DNA of 35,588 nucleotides from an uncultured beta proteobacterium (GCA_903928635.1 CAIYRQ010000142.1:1-35588); one strand, 5' to 3'. Positions 16,747-26,098 are shown, counted from the stretch's first letter. Notes: generated by a model not told the origin, from the sequence alone. A program made the numbers and translations.

Positions 16747-17664
16747 TTAGAAGTTTTTGCCGAGGCGAACGCCGAAGGTGTCGGTGCTCACGCCAGCTTG
16801 GCTCACGAAGGTGCCAACGCTTGCTGCAACATAAGTCAGCTTGGACAGGTTGTACTGACCAGCGAACTCGGTGAAGGAAGCAGCATCACGCTTGCCCCAG
16901 TTCACGCCAACGGAGTTGTTACCCACGGGAACCAATGCGCTCAACAAAGTTGCAGTAGCAGCAGTGCCGGTGTTGGTGTTGTTAGCAGTGTTCAGGCCAG
17001 CAGTTTCGATACCCAAAGCGACTTTGGCAACGCCAGCGTCGTAAGTCACGGTTGCGTCGAGGCGTTGGCCACGTGCGTCACCGGTCAGGTATTCGGAATT
17101 ACGGATGTTGTACTCAGCAACAGCGGTCAAAGGACCTTGAGCGTACTTGCCGTACAGAACGTGGGTCACGCTGGTGGGAGAGCCGTAGCCGTCGCCGCCT
17201 TCAACGTACTTGTAACCCAGGGTCACAGGACCCATTGCTGGCAGCAGGTATACCAAAGCGTCCACACCACCGCGGGCCATCACGCCGCCGTTCACGGAAG
17301 CAGTCCAGTGGTCGGTAGAGCTCACTTCAGGAGCAAACATGATGTTGTTCAAGATGCCGCCGCTGCGGGTGTTGATCACCACGAGCGTGCCATTGGGGCC
17401 GGTCAAGTTGATGCTCTTGTCGCCGGAGTAGTTGTTAGCAGCCCAAGCGCCGTCGGAGTTGAATTCCATAGAAATGGTGGACTTCAAGCCGCCGCCCAGG
17501 TCTTCAGTCACGCCCACGTCGATGTACGCGTCGGTAGCTGCAATGCCTTTAGCGCCGTCTGTGGTTTTACCGTAGGTGAAATCCACACCGCCGGTGATAG
17601 CGACTTGAGCGAAGGAAGTGCTAACAGCTGCAACAGCAGCCAATGCAATCAGGGTCTTTTTCAT
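16747..17664 (-). CDS. Outer-membrane porin (Gram-negative Porin_4 type)
   Basis: The 305-residue precursor has a clear signal peptide (MKKTLIALAAVAAVSTSFA|Q, cleaved after residue 19). Alternating beta strands follow, and the terminal Phe (GVRLGKNF) is typical of BAM-recognised barrels. Internal features such as ITGGVDFTYG, GGGLKSTISMEF, GPVTLGYKYVEGG and FAGQYNLSKLTYVAASVGTF fit betaproteobacterial general porins. It is rather short for that group and I do not see the usual PEFGG-like L3 loop motif. Codons look biased (many GCA, GTT, AAC), suggesting high expression. GGAG (17673-17676) is 8 bp from the ATG. Solute specificity is unknown. Confidence 0.9.
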   Translation of the reverse strand: MKKTLIALAAVAAVSTSFAQVAITGGVDFTYGKTTDGAKGIAATDAYIDVGVTEDLGGGLKSTISMEFNSDGAWAANNYSGDKSINLTGPNGTLVVINTRSGGILNNIMFAPEVSSTDHWTASVNGGVMARGGVDALVYLLPAMGPVTLGYKYVEGGDGYGSPTSVTHVLYGKYAQGPLTAVAEYNIRNSEYLTGDARGQRLDATVTYDAGVAKVALGIETAGLNTANNTNTGTAATATLLSALVPVGNNSVGVNWGKRDAASFTEFAGQYNLSKLTYVAASVGTFVSQAGVSTDTFGVRLGKNF

Positions 17665-17749
17665 TAAAAATTCTCCAAATGTTAATCAAAGGATGCTGAA
17701 GCCAGTTAACTGAGCTGCAACACCAACTTCTGTTCGAGAAGCTGGATGC

Positions 17750-17778
17750 ATTGCACCAGACCTGCCGGGCTTTGGCAA
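17750..17778 (-). promoter_or_regulatory. Candidate sigma-70 promoter of the porin gene
   Basis: On the minus strand TTGCCA (17773-17778) and TGCAAT (17750-17755) are separated by exactly 17 bp, giving a leader of roughly 80 nt. The leader includes the palindrome CAGTTAACTG (17703-17712), a possible operator. Similarity to consensus is moderate. Confidence 0.4.
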
Positions 17779-17801
17779 AGAAAAGCCTGTAAATCAGGTG
17801 T

Positions 17802-17951
17802 TTAGCGCCCCCTTTTGTTGCACTCACGCAACAAAATAGGGCTCAGCAAGGTCGAAATAGGTGGGATTCCAGCACGAAGGGAGTGGCAGCCGATGCAGTT
17901 TTTGCCCTCGATCAAACCTTTGGTCGCCTGCAGGGCTATGCTTACTCCCAT
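17802..17951 (-). pseudogene. Possible relic of a monohaem c-type cytochrome gene
   Basis: A short minus-strand frame (49 residues from an ATG at 17951) contains [16 protein letters not shown], with a perfect CXXCH haem motif encoded at 17883-17897. The flanking residues resemble class I cytochromes c (KNCxxCH followed by a G-P segment). It then runs into [20 protein letters not shown] and stops, with no Met ligand and no signal peptide, and its 5' end touches the coq7 start. This fits a decayed cytochrome c gene but could be chance in a 285-bp intergenic region. Confidence 0.3.
17813..17836. repeat. Perfect 9-bp inverted repeat upstream of the porin
   Basis: TTTTGTTGC and GCAACAAAA flank a 6-bp loop (17822-17827). 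There is no T-tract on either strand after the stem, so an operator is more likely than a terminator. It lies about 35 bp upstream of the proposed porin -35 box and 114 bp before the coq7 start. No protein can be named. Confidence 0.5.
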
Positions 17952-18579
17952 GCAAAACCCCACCGACCGCTTATTGGCAGCCGCCGACACGGCGCTGCGC
18001 ACTTTGTTTGCGACACCCCGGGCCTCACAGCCCTGCCCCACACTCCCAGAGGGCCCCACCGCGCTGAGCGACCCAGAAAAGCAGCGCTCCGCCGGGCTGA
18101 TGCGAGTGAACCACGTGGGCGAAGTCTGCGCTCAGGCCCTCTACACCGCGCAGGCCTTAGCCACCAGCAACCCCGGCCTGCGCGCCCACTACACCGCCGC
18201 CTGTATCGAAGAGACCGACCATCTGGCCTGGACGGCCCAGCGCCTGCAGGAGCTGGGTTCGCGCACCTCGCTGCTCAACCCGCTGTGGTACGCGGGCGCT
18301 TTTGGGCTAGGTCTGCTGGCCGGCCGCATGGGCGATGCCGTGAGCCTGGGCTTTGTGGTGGAAACCGAAACCCAGGTGGGCGCCCACTTGGACAGTCACT
18401 TACAGGCGCTGCCGGACGGCGATCACGCCTCGCGTGCCATCGTGGCGCAGATGCGCGACGATGAATTGCGCCATGCCGACGCGGCGCGGGCCGCCGGTGC
18501 CGCGCAGTTGCCGCCGCCAGTGCAGGCGCTCATGCGCGCCGCCGCCAAGGTGATGACCACCGTGGCGCAGCACATTTAA
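17950..18579 (+). CDS. coq7: Ubiquinone biosynthesis diiron hydroxylase Coq7
   Basis: Coq7 hydroxylates demethoxyubiquinol, a late membrane-associated step of ubiquinone synthesis. The 209-residue product carries the ferritin-like diiron ligand set: Glu57 ([12 protein letters not shown]), Glu87 and His90 (IEETDHLAW), then [14 protein letters not shown] and [32 protein letters not shown] and DAVSLGFV are family signatures. I chose ATG 17950 ([19 protein letters not shown]), which aligns with the Pseudomonas protein start; ATG 17938 would add four residues. The fur gene converges on it from the right. Confidence 0.96.
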   Translation: MQNPTDRLLAAADTALRTLFATPRASQPCPTLPEGPTALSDPEKQRSAGLMRVNHVGEVCAQALYTAQALATSNPGLRAHYTAACIEETDHLAWTAQRLQELGSRTSLLNPLWYAGAFGLGLLAGRMGDAVSLGFVVETETQVGAHLDSHLQALPDGDHASRAIVAQMRDDELRHADAARAAGAAQLPPPVQALMRAAAKVMTTVAQHI

Positions 18580-18592
18580 CCGCAGGGCTGTC

Positions 18593-19024
18593 TCAGATCT
18601 GTGCCCTGTTCGGGCACTGTGCCTTATTACAGGTCGCGTACAGACTCAAGGCGTGGTCGGTGATGGTGAAACCTTTGAGCTTGGCCACCGCCTGCTGGCG
18701 CTGCTCAATCTCAGGGTCGTAAAACTCTTCAACCTGACCGCAATCTAGGCACACGATGTGGTCATGGTGCTGACCTTGGTTGAGTTCGTAGACGGACTTG
18801 CCGCCCTCAAACTGGCTGCGGGTCAGGATGCTGGCCTGCTCGAATTGTGTGAGCACCCGGTAAACAGTGGCCAGTCCCACGTCCGCGCGCTCTTGCAGCA
18901 AGATGCGGTACACGTCTTCAGCCGACATGTGGCGCTGGCCGCTGCGCTGGAAAACTTCGAGGATTTTCAGACGGGGAATGGTGGCTTTGAGCCCGGTGCT
19001 TTTGAGTTCGTCGATGTTGGTCAT
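18593..19024 (-). CDS. fur: Ferric uptake regulator Fur
   Basis: Fur is the Fe(II)-dependent repressor of iron-uptake genes. The 143-residue product has the winged-helix DNA-binding domain ([39 protein letters not shown]). The dimerisation domain has the [11 protein letters not shown] metal site (His86-His89, Cys92, Cys95) and a second CNKAQC cysteine pair near the C-terminus. Length and motifs are standard. It is divergent from the lipoprotein gene bamE, an arrangement long known in proteobacteria as fur-omlA with overlapping promoters. No recognisable Fur box is seen in its own promoter. Confidence 0.98.
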   Translation of the reverse strand: MTNIDELKSTGLKATIPRLKILEVFQRSGQRHMSAEDVYRILLQERADVGLATVYRVLTQFEQASILTRSQFEGGKSVYELNQGQHHDHIVCLDCGQVEEFYDPEIEQRQQAVAKLKGFTITDHALSLYATCNKAQCPNRAQI

Positions 19025-19088
19025 GGCGTGATCTTCAAAGGGGGGGCAGGGCTACAATGACGTGATCTTACTGCTGCAATTTCTCCCT
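19025..19088. promoter_or_regulatory. Divergent fur/bamE promoter region with direct repeats
   Basis: This 64-bp gap holds a good -10 box for bamE, TACAAT at 19053-19058, with a poor -35. CGTGATCTT is repeated exactly at 19027-19035 and 19061-19069, flanking the -10, and a G7 run lies at 19040-19046. The repeats may be protein-binding sites; the fur promoter must lie in the same interval. Confidence 0.45.
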
Positions 19089-19643
19089 ATGAAGCTCCCT
19101 TTTTCTGTTCGCCGTTGCATGGCCGCCCTGGGCCTGGTGTCCGCTGCCATGGCGCTGATGGCGTGCAGCAGCTTGAACCGGGTCAGCCTTGCAGTGCCCG
19201 AAGTGATCACTCCCTACCGCATGGACATCGTGCAGGGCAATGTGGTGACGCGCGAGCAATTGGCCGCACTGCAAATTGGTATGCCGCGCCAGCAGGTGCA
19301 GGCTGTATTGGGAACGCCCTTGCTAACGAGCCCTTTCCACGCCCAGCGCTGGGATTACACCTTTACTCTGCAGCGTCAGGGCGTGCCAGCGCAAGATCGA
19401 CACCTCACGGTGTGGTTCAAAGACGATCTGCTGGAGCGCATTGAGGCCGACGCCTTGCCCAGCGAGGCTGATTTTGTGGGCAGTTTGCGCAAGCACCACG
19501 ATCTGCCTGCACCTAAACCGCTGCAAGCCAGCGAGGCTGACTTGGCGAAATTCCCTCCGGCCGCCGCAAGCAAAAGTAACGCTCCTGCGCTGCCATTGCC
19601 GGGTGCGACGAGCTACCCGCCCTTGGAACCCACAGCGCCCTAA
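19089..19643 (+). CDS. bamE: Outer membrane assembly lipoprotein BamE (OmlA/SmpA)
   Basis: BamE is a small lipoprotein of the beta-barrel assembly (BAM) complex on the periplasmic face of the outer membrane. The 184-residue precursor has a signal peptide ending in the lipobox LMAC with Cys26 as the acylated residue. The SmpA/OmlA domain follows: [35 protein letters not shown] and [12 protein letters not shown]. The Pro/Ala-rich C-terminal tail of about 60 residues makes it longer than E. coli BamE (113). I chose the ATG at 19089. It is divergent from fur and lies 32 bp before dapB. Confidence 0.95.
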   Translation: MKLPFSVRRCMAALGLVSAAMALMACSSLNRVSLAVPEVITPYRMDIVQGNVVTREQLAALQIGMPRQQVQAVLGTPLLTSPFHAQRWDYTFTLQRQGVPAQDRHLTVWFKDDLLERIEADALPSEADFVGSLRKHHDLPAPKPLQASEADLAKFPPAAASKSNAPALPLPGATSYPPLEPTAP

Positions 19644-19675
19644 AAAAATCAGCACCTGAAAACGGAGTAGTTCGG

Positions 19676-20503
19676 ATGGTTCAGTTAACAAGCACAACAG
19701 GCGCCATCGCAGTGGCCATTGCCGGCGCCAGTGGGCGCATGGGCCATATGCTGATAGAGGCGGTGCGGGCCGACAGCGAATTTGCGCTGGCTGGTGCCCT
19801 GGACGTGCCCAGCAGCCCGGCGATCGGCCAAGATGCGGGCGCTTATGCGGGGCAGGCCACCGGCGTTCACATCACAGCCGATTTGCAGAGCGGACTGGCT
19901 CACAGCAAGGTGCTGATCGACTTCACCCGTCCCGAAGGCACCATGGCCCATTTGCAGACCTGCCAGGCCTTGGGCGTGGGCATGGTGATTGGTACCACAG
20001 GCTTTACCGATGCGCAGAAGGCGCAGATTGCCGAGGCTGCCAAGCACATTCCCATCATGATGGCGCCCAATATGAGTGTTGGTGTGAACGTGACTTTGAA
20101 GCTGCTGGAAATGGCTGCCAAAGCACTGGCCACGGGCTACGACATTGAAATCATTGAAGCGCACCACCGCCACAAGGTGGATGCACCCTCCGGCACGGCG
20201 CTCAAAATGGGCGAGGTGATTGCCGATGCGTTGGGGCGCGACCTCAAGGACTGTGCCGTGTACGCCCGCGAAGGCGTGACCGGCGAGCGAGACCCTTCCA
20301 GCATTGGTTTCGCCACGATCCGCGGCGGCGACATTGTGGGCGACCATACGGTGTTGTTTGCCGGCACCGGTGAGCGCATTGAGATCAGCCACAAGTCCTC
20401 CAGCCGCGCCACTTACGCCCAGGGAAGCCTTCGCGCGGTGCGCTTTTTGGCTGCGCGCCCAAACGGCCTTTACGACATGTTTGACGTGCTGGGTCTGAAA
20501 TGA
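19676..20503 (+). CDS. dapB: 4-hydroxy-tetrahydrodipicolinate reductase DapB
   Basis: DapB carries out the NAD(P)H-dependent reduction in the lysine/diaminopimelate pathway. The 275-residue product has the Rossmann GASGRMG at residues 17-23, [14 protein letters not shown] and [19 protein letters not shown] and the catalytic [15 protein letters not shown] motif follow, then [15 protein letters not shown] at 19664-19667 is 8 bp upstream of the ATG. It follows bamE by 32 bp and overlaps exbB by 4 bp (ATGA), suggesting translational coupling in a bamE-dapB-exbB-exbD transcript. Products for peptidoglycan and outer membrane are thus co-ordered. Confidence 0.98.
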   Translation: MVQLTSTTGAIAVAIAGASGRMGHMLIEAVRADSEFALAGALDVPSSPAIGQDAGAYAGQATGVHITADLQSGLAHSKVLIDFTRPEGTMAHLQTCQALGVGMVIGTTGFTDAQKAQIAEAAKHIPIMMAPNMSVGVNVTLKLLEMAAKALATGYDIEIIEAHHRHKVDAPSGTALKMGEVIADALGRDLKDCAVYAREGVTGERDPSSIGFATIRGGDIVGDHTVLFAGTGERIEISHKSSSRATYAQGSLRAVRFLAARPNGLYDMFDVLGLK

Positions 20504-21210
20504 ACGCCTTTGGGGGCCTGATGGTGCTTTTTCAGGGCGATATGGTGCACAACGTCGTGGCCCTCTTGCTGTTGGCGATGTCGGTGGGAAGCTGGGTGGT
20601 GATTGTTTGGAAAACCTGGCTGCTGCGCCGCGCTTCGCATGACGTGGCGCGCTGCACTGCGGCCTTCTGGCAGGCCAGCGATAGCGATTCAGCCCATAAC
20701 GCATTGAAAGCCTTCGACCGCAGTGCCTTGGTCCTTCCCCTGGTACAGGCCGCTCAATCGCAACTCCAAGTTACCCGTGCAGGACGCTGTCTGGGTGCGG
20801 CCGGCGACGCGGCGTCTCAGCTGACACGGGTGCTGCGCGACGCATTGCAATCGAGTCTGCACAAACTACAGTCCGGTCAGGTGCTGTTGGCCACGGTCGG
20901 CGCCGTTGCGCCCTTTGTTGGTTTGCTGGGTACGGTGTGGGGCATTTACCACGCGCTGTTGACCATCGCCAGCGTGGGTCAAGTCAGCATCGACAAGATT
21001 GCAGGCCCGGTGGGCGAGTCCTTGATCATGACGGCCGCCGGCCTGGCGGTGGCAATTCCTGCGGTGCTGGGCTACAACTTGCTGGGTCGTTTGATAGGTC
21101 GCTTGGAGGCGGATCTGGATGGGTTTGCCCGTGATCTGCGTGAGCTCATGGTGGCCCAGTACAGTGAAGGCAGCGCTGGACGCAGCGCCTCACCGCGCGC
21201 CGAGGACTGA
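20500..21210 (+). CDS. exbB: MotA/TolQ/ExbB proton channel family protein (ExbB-like)
   Basis: The 236-residue inner-membrane protein has three hydrophobic segments (about residues 17-38, 128-150 and 170-195). It carries the family core [20 protein letters not shown] and [27 protein letters not shown]. With ExbD it forms a proton-driven motor that energises TonB, or TolA in the TolQ/TolR version. Assignment to ExbB rather than TolQ rests on pairing and pattern; no tolA, tolB or pal follows. It overlaps dapB by 4 bp and is separated from exbD by 5 bp. No tonB is in the window. Confidence 0.9.
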   Translation: MNAFGGLMVLFQGDMVHNVVALLLLAMSVGSWVVIVWKTWLLRRASHDVARCTAAFWQASDSDSAHNALKAFDRSALVLPLVQAAQSQLQVTRAGRCLGAAGDAASQLTRVLRDALQSSLHKLQSGQVLLATVGAVAPFVGLLGTVWGIYHALLTIASVGQVSIDKIAGPVGESLIMTAAGLAVAIPAVLGYNLLGRLIGRLEADLDGFARDLRELMVAQYSEGSAGRSASPRAED

Positions 21211-21215
21211 AGCCC

Positions 21216-21635
21216 ATGGCGTTTGGTCGAATGGACCGCCCCCAAGGCAACGCGCCCATGGGCGAGATCAATATGACGCCGCTGATCGATGTCATGCTGG
21301 TGCTGCTGGTGATCTTCATCATTACCGCGCCGTTAATGGTCAATGCCGTCAAGGTGGATTTGCCCCAAGCCAAGGCGGCATCGACCGTCGATACCAGTGC
21401 ACCCACGCTGGCGGTGGCCATCGACAAGGATGGCAATGTGTATGTCCGAGATCAGATCGTCGCAGTGGACGCGCTGGAGGGCACGCTGCGCCAGGCCGCC
21501 GCGGCCAATGCCCAGACCGAAGTGCAGCTGCGCGCCGACCGCACAGTGCCCTACGGCCGGGTACTCGAATTCATGGCCCAGGCCAATCGCGCGGGCCTGA
21601 GTCGTATCGGTTTTGTGTCCCAGCCAGGCGAATAA
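21216..21635 (+). CDS. exbD: ExbD/TolR family biopolymer transport protein
   Basis: The 139-residue product has a short cytoplasmic N-terminus, one transmembrane helix containing the functional Asp (NMTPLIDVMLVLLVIFII), and a periplasmic domain (AVAIDKDGNVYVRDQIV, VQLRADRTVPYGRVLEFMAQ, RIGFVSQPGE). The membrane Asp is the proton-translocation residue of this family. It is the ExbB partner, 5 bp downstream. This is the last gene of the bamE-dapB-exbB-exbD run; the next gene, leuS, has its own likely promoter. Confidence 0.93.
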   Translation: MAFGRMDRPQGNAPMGEINMTPLIDVMLVLLVIFIITAPLMVNAVKVDLPQAKAASTVDTSAPTLAVAIDKDGNVYVRDQIVAVDALEGTLRQAAAANAQTEVQLRADRTVPYGRVLEFMAQANRAGLSRIGFVSQPGE

Positions 21636-21653
21636 ACCGGCACCCTGTTGCTG

Positions 21654-21684
21654 TTGTCACTTCGCTAGGCCCACGGCCTAAAAT
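21654..21684 (+). promoter_or_regulatory. Candidate leuS promoter with embedded inverted repeat
   Basis: TTGTCA (21654-21659) and TAAAAT (21679-21684) are 19 bp apart, slightly long, ending 26 bp before the leuS ATG. TAGGCC-CAC-GGCCTA (21666-21680) is a perfect inverted repeat in the spacer and could be an operator or a weak stop for the upstream operon; no T-tract follows. Confidence 0.4.
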
Positions 21685-21710
21685 GGGCGGGATTCCCTTC
21701 AAGACCCCCC

Positions 21711-24425
21711 ATGCAAGACAAGTACCAACACTCCGCCATTGAGCAAGCCGCCCGCGACCACTGGGCCCAGCCCCTGTGGAATGGCCACGAGGCTTACCGC
21801 GTCACCGAAGACCAGTCCAAGCCCAAGTTTTACGCCTGCTCCATGCTGCCCTACCCCAGCGGCAAGCTGCACATGGGCCACGTGCGCAACTACACCATCA
21901 ACGACATGCTCACGCGCTACATGCGCATGAAGGGCTACAACGTGCTCATGCCCATGGGCTGGGACGCCTTTGGCCTGCCCGCAGAAAACGCCGCACTGAA
22001 AAACGGTGTGCCGCCTGCCAAGTGGACCTTTGAGAACATTGCCCACATGAAGCAGCAAATGCTGGCCATGGGCCTGGCCATCGACTGGAGCCGCGAGGTC
22101 GCCACCTGCGACCCCAGCTACTACCAGTGGAACCAGTGGCTGTTCTTAAAAATGCTGGAAAAAGGCATTGCTTACCGCAAGACCCAGGTGGTGAACTGGG
22201 ACCCGGTGGACCAAACCGTGCTGGCCAATGAGCAAGTCATCGACGGGCGCGGCTGGCGCACCGGTGCGCTGGTGGAAAAGCGCGAGATTCCCGGCTACTA
22301 CCTCAAGATCACCGACTACGCCCAGGAACTGCTAGGCCAAGTGCAAACCGGTTTGCCCGGCTGGCCCGAGCGCGTCAAGCTGATGCAGGAAAACTGGATC
22401 GGCAAGAGCGAGGGCGTGCGCTTTGCCTTCCCGCACGACATCAAAGGTGCCGACGGCGCCTTGATTGGCGACGGCAAGATGTTCGTCTTCACCACGCGTG
22501 TGGACACCATCATGGGCGTGACCTTTTGCGCCGTGGCAGCCGAGCATCCCTTGGCCGCACACGCCGCCGCCAGCAACCCCGCTTTGGCCGCGTTCATTGA
22601 AGAATGCCAAAAGGGCGGAACGACCGAGGCTGAACTCGCCGTCAAAGAAAAAGCAGGCATGGCCACGGGCCTGTCGGTCACGCATCCGCTAACCGGCCAA
22701 CCGGTACCGGTGTGGGTGGGCAACTACGTGCTCATGGGCTATGGCGATGGCGCCGTGATGGGCGTGCCTGCGCACGACGAGCGCGACTTTGCCTTTGCGC
22801 TGAAATACGCGCTGCCGATCACCCAGGTGGTGGCGGTGGATAAAGCCGGTGCGTTTGATGCCACGACGTGGCACGACTGGTACGCCGAAAAAGGCGCGGG
22901 CCGCGCCGTCCATTCCGGCAAATACGACGGACTGACCTTCCAAGCCTGTGTCGATGCCGTAGCTGCTGACCTTGCCGCCCAAGGCCTGGGCGAGAAAAAA
23001 ACCACCTGGCGCTTGCGCGACTGGGGTGTGAGCCGCCAGCGCTACTGGGGCACACCGATTCCCATCATCCACTGCGAAGAGCACGGTGCCGTGCCGGTGC
23101 CCGAAAAAGACCTGCCGGTGGTGCTGCCGCTGGACTGCATTCCCGATGGGTCAGGCAATCCGCTGCACAAGCACGAAGGTTTTCATTCGGGCGTCATCTG
23201 CCCGGTCTGCGGCAAGGCCGCGCGGCGCGAGACCGACACCATGGACACCTTTGTCGATTCAAGCTGGTACTTCATGCGCTACTGCGATCCGCACAACGCG
23301 CAGCAGATGGTGGGCGCAGGCACGGCCTACTGGATGCGCGACGCCAGTGGTGCGTCGGGCGGCAGCGGCATGGACCAGTACATCGGCGGAATTGAGCACG
23401 CCATCCTGCATCTCTTGTATGCGCGCTTCTGGACCAAGGTGATGCGCGACATCGGGCTGGTCACCATCGACGAGCCCTTTACCAAGCTGCTCACCCAGGG
23501 CATGGTGCTCAACCACATTTATTCCCGCCGCACCGACAAGGGCGCCAAAGAATATTTCTGGCCGCAAGACGTGGAACATGTGCTGGACGCCACCGGCAAA
23601 GTGGTGGGCGCGCGCCTCATCAAAGCCGTGGGCGATCTGCCCGTGGGCACCGCCATCGACTACGAGGGCGTGGGCACCATGTCCAAGTCCAAAAACAACG
23701 GCGTGGACCCGCAGGACCTGATTGAAAAATACGGCGCGGACACCGCACGTCTGTACACCATGTTCACCGCACCGCCCGAGGCCACACTGGAGTGGAACGA
23801 CGGCGGCGTGGAAGGCAGCTACCGCTTTTTGCGCCGCGTGTGGAACTTTGGCTACAAGCTCTCCGGGCTCGACCTGGCTGGAGCCCGTGCTGTAGGCGCA
23901 GTCTCCGCCTTGACCCTGTCCAAGGAAGCCAAGGCCCTGCGCCTGGATTTGCACACGGTGCTCAAGCAGGTGGACTACGACTACCAGCGCATGCAATACA
24001 ACACCGTGGTCTCGGGCGCCATGAAGATGATCAACGCCTTGGACGACTTCAAGCCTACCAACGGTGCCGCCGACGTGGCGGTGCTGCTCGAAGGCTTTGG
24101 CATCTTGCTGCGCTGCCTGTACCCGGCCACACCGCATTTGGCGCACACTTTGTGGGCAGAACTGGGCTACGCGGCGGAGCAGGGCGATTTGCTCGATACC
24201 GCCTGGCCGCAGGTGGACCCTGCCGCCCTGGTGCAAGACGAGGTGGAGCTGGTGCTTCAAATCAATGGCAAGCTGCGCGGCTCGGTGGTCGTGCCCTCGG
24301 GTGCGAGCAAAGAAGCCATTGAGGCGCTGGCGCTGGCCAGCCCCACGCTGATTGCGTTTGCCGCGGGCGCAGCGCCCAAGAAAGTCATCGTCGTGCCGGG
24401 CCGACTGGTCAATGTGGTTTTGTAA
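21711..24425 (+). CDS. leuS: Leucyl-tRNA synthetase
   Basis: LeuS charges tRNA-Leu with leucine. The 904-residue class Ia enzyme has the HIGH-type motif HMGH at residues 54-57 ([15 protein letters not shown]) and [12 protein letters not shown]. The CP1 editing domain includes [21 protein letters not shown]-type sequence, split here as TTRVDTIMG and AVAAEHPL, and [21 protein letters not shown]. The KMSKS loop is MSKSK at 657-661. An anticodon-binding domain and a C-terminal LQINGKLRG segment complete it; E. coli LeuS is 860. It heads leuS-lptE-holA, a conserved betaproteobacterial order, with 18 bp to lptE. Confidence 0.99.
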   Translation: MQDKYQHSAIEQAARDHWAQPLWNGHEAYRVTEDQSKPKFYACSMLPYPSGKLHMGHVRNYTINDMLTRYMRMKGYNVLMPMGWDAFGLPAENAALKNGVPPAKWTFENIAHMKQQMLAMGLAIDWSREVATCDPSYYQWNQWLFLKMLEKGIAYRKTQVVNWDPVDQTVLANEQVIDGRGWRTGALVEKREIPGYYLKITDYAQELLGQVQTGLPGWPERVKLMQENWIGKSEGVRFAFPHDIKGADGALIGDGKMFVFTTRVDTIMGVTFCAVAAEHPLAAHAAASNPALAAFIEECQKGGTTEAELAVKEKAGMATGLSVTHPLTGQPVPVWVGNYVLMGYGDGAVMGVPAHDERDFAFALKYALPITQVVAVDKAGAFDATTWHDWYAEKGAGRAVHSGKYDGLTFQACVDAVAADLAAQGLGEKKTTWRLRDWGVSRQRYWGTPIPIIHCEEHGAVPVPEKDLPVVLPLDCIPDGSGNPLHKHEGFHSGVICPVCGKAARRETDTMDTFVDSSWYFMRYCDPHNAQQMVGAGTAYWMRDASGASGGSGMDQYIGGIEHAILHLLYARFWTKVMRDIGLVTIDEPFTKLLTQGMVLNHIYSRRTDKGAKEYFWPQDVEHVLDATGKVVGARLIKAVGDLPVGTAIDYEGVGTMSKSKNNGVDPQDLIEKYGADTARLYTMFTAPPEATLEWNDGGVEGSYRFLRRVWNFGYKLSGLDLAGARAVGAVSALTLSKEAKALRLDLHTVLKQVDYDYQRMQYNTVVSGAMKMINALDDFKPTNGAADVAVLLEGFGILLRCLYPATPHLAHTLWAELGYAAEQGDLLDTAWPQVDPAALVQDEVELVLQINGKLRGSVVVPSGASKEAIEALALASPTLIAFAAGAAPKKVIVVPGRLVNVVL

Positions 24426-24443
24426 ATCGCACTGCGTCCATCC

Positions 24444-24989
24444 ATGAAGCACTTCACCCCCGGCCGTTCAAGCCTCAATCCAGGTCCATTGCAGCGCGCG
24501 GGCTTGCTGCTGGGAATGTGCCTGACGTTGGCGCTACCGGGCTGCGGCTTTGCCTTGCGCAACAGCCAAAACTTTGCGTTTGACACCGTGGCCGTAACGC
24601 CTGAAAAAGGCACAGGCGTGGCCGCTGAGCTTGCGCGCAACTTCGGCGCCAAGCTGAGACCCGTGGTGCCCGCCGCAGAGGGCCTAGCGCCAGACGCCGT
24701 GGTCGACATCTTGGAAGATGTTCGCGACAAGGCTGTCACCGGCGTCAATGCATCAGGCCAGGTGCGTGAGTTTCAGCTGCGTCTGCGTGTGCGCTTTCGC
24801 TTGCGCACACCGGCTGGCGTGGAGTTGATTGCCCCCACGGCGGTCACTTTGCAGCGTGACATGAGCTTTAGCGAGTCGGCGGCATTGGCCAAAGAGGCGG
24901 AAGAGCGCATGCTGTACCGCGACATGCAGACCGACGCGGTGCAGCAGTTGGTGCGCCGCCTGGCCGCGGTCAAATCCCTGGCGCCCTGA
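24444..24989 (+). CDS. lptE: LPS-assembly lipoprotein LptE
   Basis: LptE plugs and assists LptD in inserting LPS into the outer membrane. The 181-residue precursor has a signal with lipobox LPGC (Cys34), then the typical GCGFALRNSQNFAFDTVAV opening and a mixed alpha/beta domain (DAVVDILEDVRDKAVTGVN, FQLRLRVRFRL, EERMLYRDMQTDAVQQLVRRLAAV, given by key blocks). The position immediately after leuS and before holA is the classic location and supports the call. The start ATG 24444 has no strong Shine-Dalgarno site, so coupling to leuS is likely. Confidence 0.95.
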   Translation: MKHFTPGRSSLNPGPLQRAGLLLGMCLTLALPGCGFALRNSQNFAFDTVAVTPEKGTGVAAELARNFGAKLRPVVPAAEGLAPDAVVDILEDVRDKAVTGVNASGQVREFQLRLRVRFRLRTPAGVELIAPTAVTLQRDMSFSESAALAKEAEERMLYRDMQTDAVQQLVRRLAAVKSLAP

Positions 24990-25000
24990 GCGCGCAGCCC

Positions 25001-26098
25001 ATGCAAATTGCCCCCTTGCAGCTTGGCAGGCACCTGGAGCGCGGGCTTAAAAGCCTGTACACCCTGCATGGTGACGAACCCCTGCTGCAACTGGAAGCGC
25101 TGGACGCGCTGCGCGCCCACGCCCGCACCCAAGGCTTTAGTGAGCGCAGCGCCCACACGGTGGCCGGTGCCCACTTTGACTGGAGCGAGGTGCTGGCCGC
25201 GCTGGGCAGTCTGAGCCTGTTTGCCGACAAACAAATCATCGAAATCCGCATTCCTAGCGGCAAACCGGGCAAAGAGGGCAGCGCCGCCCTCCAGCAAATT
25301 GCCGAACAATCGAAAGACAACGACAGCACGCTGACCGTGGTGCTGCTGCCGCGGCTCGATAAAGCCACCAAGTCCAGCGCCTGGTTTACCGCGCTGGAGA
25401 ACTACGGCGTGACCTTGCAAGTGGAGCCGGTCGAGCGCCAGGCCTTGCCCCAGTGGATTGCCCAGCGCTTAGGCGCCCAGGGCCAGCGCGTGGCGGCGGG
25501 GCTGGAAGGCCAGCACACGCTGCAATTTTTTGCCGATCGGGTGGAGGGCAATTTACTGGCTGCGCACCAGGAGATTCAAAAACTCGCTTTGCTCTACCCG
25601 CCCACCGCTGCCAACGATGGTGTGCTGACGCTGGAGCAGGTCGAGTCCGCGGTGCTCAACGTGGCGCGTTATGACGTGTTTAAGCTCTCGGAAGCGGTGC
25701 TGGCAGGTCAGGCACTGCGGGTGCAACATATGTTGGATGGCCTGCAGGCCGAGGGCGAGGCCGAGGTGCTGGTGCACTACACGCTGGCGGAAGACATTCG
25801 CGCGCTCAAACGCGTCAAAGACGCTATTGGCCAAGGCCGCCCGCTGCCCATGGCCTTGCGTGAAAACCGTATCTGGGGTGCCAAAGAACGCCTGTTTGAG
25901 CGGGCCCTGCCACGCATCAGCGCAAAACAGGTGGCTGAACTGCTGAACTCCGCCCAGCTGGTGGACGGCATCGTGAAAGGCCTCAAGCAGCCGGACTGGC
26001 CGGCCGACGGTTGGCAGGCGCTGCACCGGCTGGCGCAGCAACTGTGCGCACTGTGCAAGGCAGGGAGTGATGCTGTCGCATCGCCTGCGAGGCGCTAA
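25001..26098 (+). CDS. holA: DNA polymerase III delta subunit HolA
   Basis: HolA opens the beta sliding clamp as part of the clamp loader. The 365-residue product shows the family pattern: LYTLHGDEPLLQLEALDALR, a SLFADKQIIEIRIP segment expected to contact beta, VVLLPRLDKATKSSAWF, QFFADRVEGNLLAAHQEIQKL and ARYDVFKLSEAVLAGQ. The C-terminal domain contains YTLAEDIRALKRVKDAIGQG. The start is ATG 25001, 11 bp after lptE. Residue conservation is low in this family, but the gene order is diagnostic. proA follows after 56 bp. Confidence 0.96.
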   Translation: MQIAPLQLGRHLERGLKSLYTLHGDEPLLQLEALDALRAHARTQGFSERSAHTVAGAHFDWSEVLAALGSLSLFADKQIIEIRIPSGKPGKEGSAALQQIAEQSKDNDSTLTVVLLPRLDKATKSSAWFTALENYGVTLQVEPVERQALPQWIAQRLGAQGQRVAAGLEGQHTLQFFADRVEGNLLAAHQEIQKLALLYPPTAANDGVLTLEQVESAVLNVARYDVFKLSEAVLAGQALRVQHMLDGLQAEGEAEVLVHYTLAEDIRALKRVKDAIGQGRPLPMALRENRIWGAKERLFERALPRISAKQVAELLNSAQLVDGIVKGLKQPDWPADGWQALHRLAQQLCALCKAGSDAVASPARR

